A stretch of DNA of 6,424 nucleotides. Source: Sandaracinaceae bacterium. Its GTDB lineage: Bacteria > Myxococcota_A > Polyangia > Polyangiales > Houyiibacteriaceae. How positions within the stretch are numbered: the first letter of the stretch is position 1; each line of letters starts with the position of its first letter. The stretch is from contig JAAZAH010000396.1 of the NCBI GenBank assembly GCA_012514415.1, positions 1 to 6,424 on the forward strand. Direction: 5' to 3'. The translations under genes were made by a program, and so were the position numbers. Positions 5,680 to 6,424 of this stretch are shown here, piece by piece. The notes under the pieces are model-generated. The model had not been told where the DNA came from. It made no database searches and saw only the letters and a program-made list of their open reading frames with translations.

Positions 5680-6424
5680 ATGACGAAAACCAACCATCTG
5701 AACCAATGGAAGCGTAAAGAAGAGCTCGCGGAGCGGCTTCTCCCCCTTGCGGGAAGCCTGTACCGCGATTTTGGCGTCTCCGTCTACGTCTCCGGGAAGT
5801 CCCTCCTCCAACTCTCCCCCGCCGAAATCATCGAGGCCCATCGACAGGCGCGCGAGCTCTGGCAGGAGGAGCTCGATATCGCCGATTCGCTCGTCGTCAT
5901 GGAGACGATCCGCGATCTCCGTCCCGCCTCCGCCCGCGTCGATATCGCTCGACTCGTTGGGCATTATCGCGGAGAGGACAACGCCGGGAGCCTCGAGGAT
6001 TACACCAAGCAGGTGCTCGCCGACATCGCCGGAAAGAATGGCGATAACGGAGGCGACCCGCAGGACGTCATCCTTTACGGTTTCGGGCGTATCGGGCGCC
6101 TGATGGCGCGTGTCCTCATCGATAAAACCGGAGGCGGCGATCGCTGTCGACTGCGCGCCGTCGTGGTGCGTCCGGGCGTAGCTGGCGATTTGAAGAAGCG
6201 CGCAAGCCTCCTTCAATACGACTCGGTCCACGGCGAGTTCCCCGGCACGGTCGAGGTCATCGAAGAGGAAGACGCCCTCATCGTCAACGGCAACTACATC
6301 CAATTCATCCGCGCCTCGTCGCCCGAAGAGATCGACTACACTAAATACGACATCAAGGACGCGATCGTCGTCGACAACACCGGCGTTTTCCGGGATCGCG
6401 AGGGCCTATCGCGCCACCTCGAAG
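5680..6424 (+). CDS. Long-form glyceraldehyde-3-phosphate dehydrogenase, N-terminal part
   Basis: Glycolytic/gluconeogenic enzyme oxidising glyceraldehyde 3-phosphate with NAD(P) and phosphate; cytoplasmic. The visible 248 residues run off the right edge, so the catalytic Cys (SxxSCTTN) and C-terminal half are not seen. Residues 1-130 are an extra helical, charged domain ahead of the normal start. It resembles the roughly 460-490-residue GAPDH known from pseudomonads and other gammaproteobacteria: LLPLAGSLYRDFGV, GKSLLQLSPAEIIEAHR, and LADIAGKNG just before the Rossmann fold. The Rossmann motif ILYGFGRIGRLMARVLI has Tyr133 and Gly134-x-Gly136-x-x-Gly139. KRASLLQYDSVHGEF, VNGNYIQFI and VDNTGVFRDREG (the family xSTGxF segment) follow in normal GAPDH order. 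ATG 5680 has a weak GAGAAAG Shine-Dalgarno (5671-5677). An inferred housekeeping role fits the family, but a long form can coexist with a standard one. Confidence 0.93.
   Translation, partial: MTKTNHLNQWKRKEELAERLLPLAGSLYRDFGVSVYVSGKSLLQLSPAEIIEAHRQARELWQEELDIADSLVVMETIRDLRPASARVDIARLVGHYRGEDNAGSLEDYTKQVLADIAGKNGDNGGDPQDVILYGFGRIGRLMARVLIDKTGGGDRCRLRAVVVRPGVAGDLKKRASLLQYDSVHGEFPGTVEVIEEEDALIVNGNYIQFIRASSPEEIDYTKYDIKDAIVVDNTGVFRDREGLSRHLE

Noticed and set aside
5620..6303. Minus-strand 227-codon ORF opposite GAPDH
   Set aside because: The plus strand encodes the GAPDH extension and Rossmann motif across the same span; the minus frame has no recognisable motif.

Overview
The window is about 60% GC and protein-dense. 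It carries six genes, two of them cut by the window edges. The residue style suggests a deltaproteobacterial-type Gram-negative, most plausibly Myxococcota or Bradymonadota: acid- and serine-rich tethers after lipobox cysteines, lipoprotein versions of ordinary enzymes, a type 2 isopentenyl-diphosphate isomerase (typical of mevalonate-pathway bacteria, including myxobacteria), and a long GAPDH with an N-terminal extension. This placement is an inference from protein features, not a database match.

Layout from left to right. (1) Positions 1-623, minus strand: the first 207 residues of a lipoprotein whose body is a tandem array of Cys/His/Lys-rich 16-residue units. The gene has no stop inside the window because it runs off the left edge. 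It is the least familiar gene here. (2) Positions 624-868: a divergent intergenic region with an imperfect hairpin and GGAGCG repeats. (3) Positions 869-3058, plus strand: a GH3 glycoside hydrolase lipoprotein with barrel, alpha/beta sandwich and fibronectin-III-like domains. (4) Positions 3149-4204, plus strand: FMN-dependent type 2 IPP isomerase, with Met at a position where the family normally has a catalytic Gln. (5) Positions 4194-4742, minus strand: a PrxQ/BCP peroxiredoxin made as a lipoprotein. Its stop codon overlaps the isomerase gene tail to tail. (6) Positions 4817-5569, plus strand: a TVP38/TMEM64 (VTT-domain) membrane protein, divergent from the peroxiredoxin. (7) Positions 5680-6424, plus strand: the N-terminal half of a long-form GAPDH that runs off the right edge.

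The genes do not form an obvious pathway. Three of the six (repeat protein, GH3 enzyme, peroxiredoxin) carry a lipobox and probably sit in the cell envelope. The others serve isoprenoid precursor supply, membrane biology and central carbon metabolism. Several starts lack a Shine-Dalgarno sequence and instead have a -10-like hexamer just upstream, which suggests leaderless or nearly leaderless mRNAs. I see no tRNA, rRNA, CRISPR array, transposase, integrase or recognisable defence system. The best candidates for something undescribed are the Cys/His repeat lipoprotein and the Gln-to-Met change in the isomerase.
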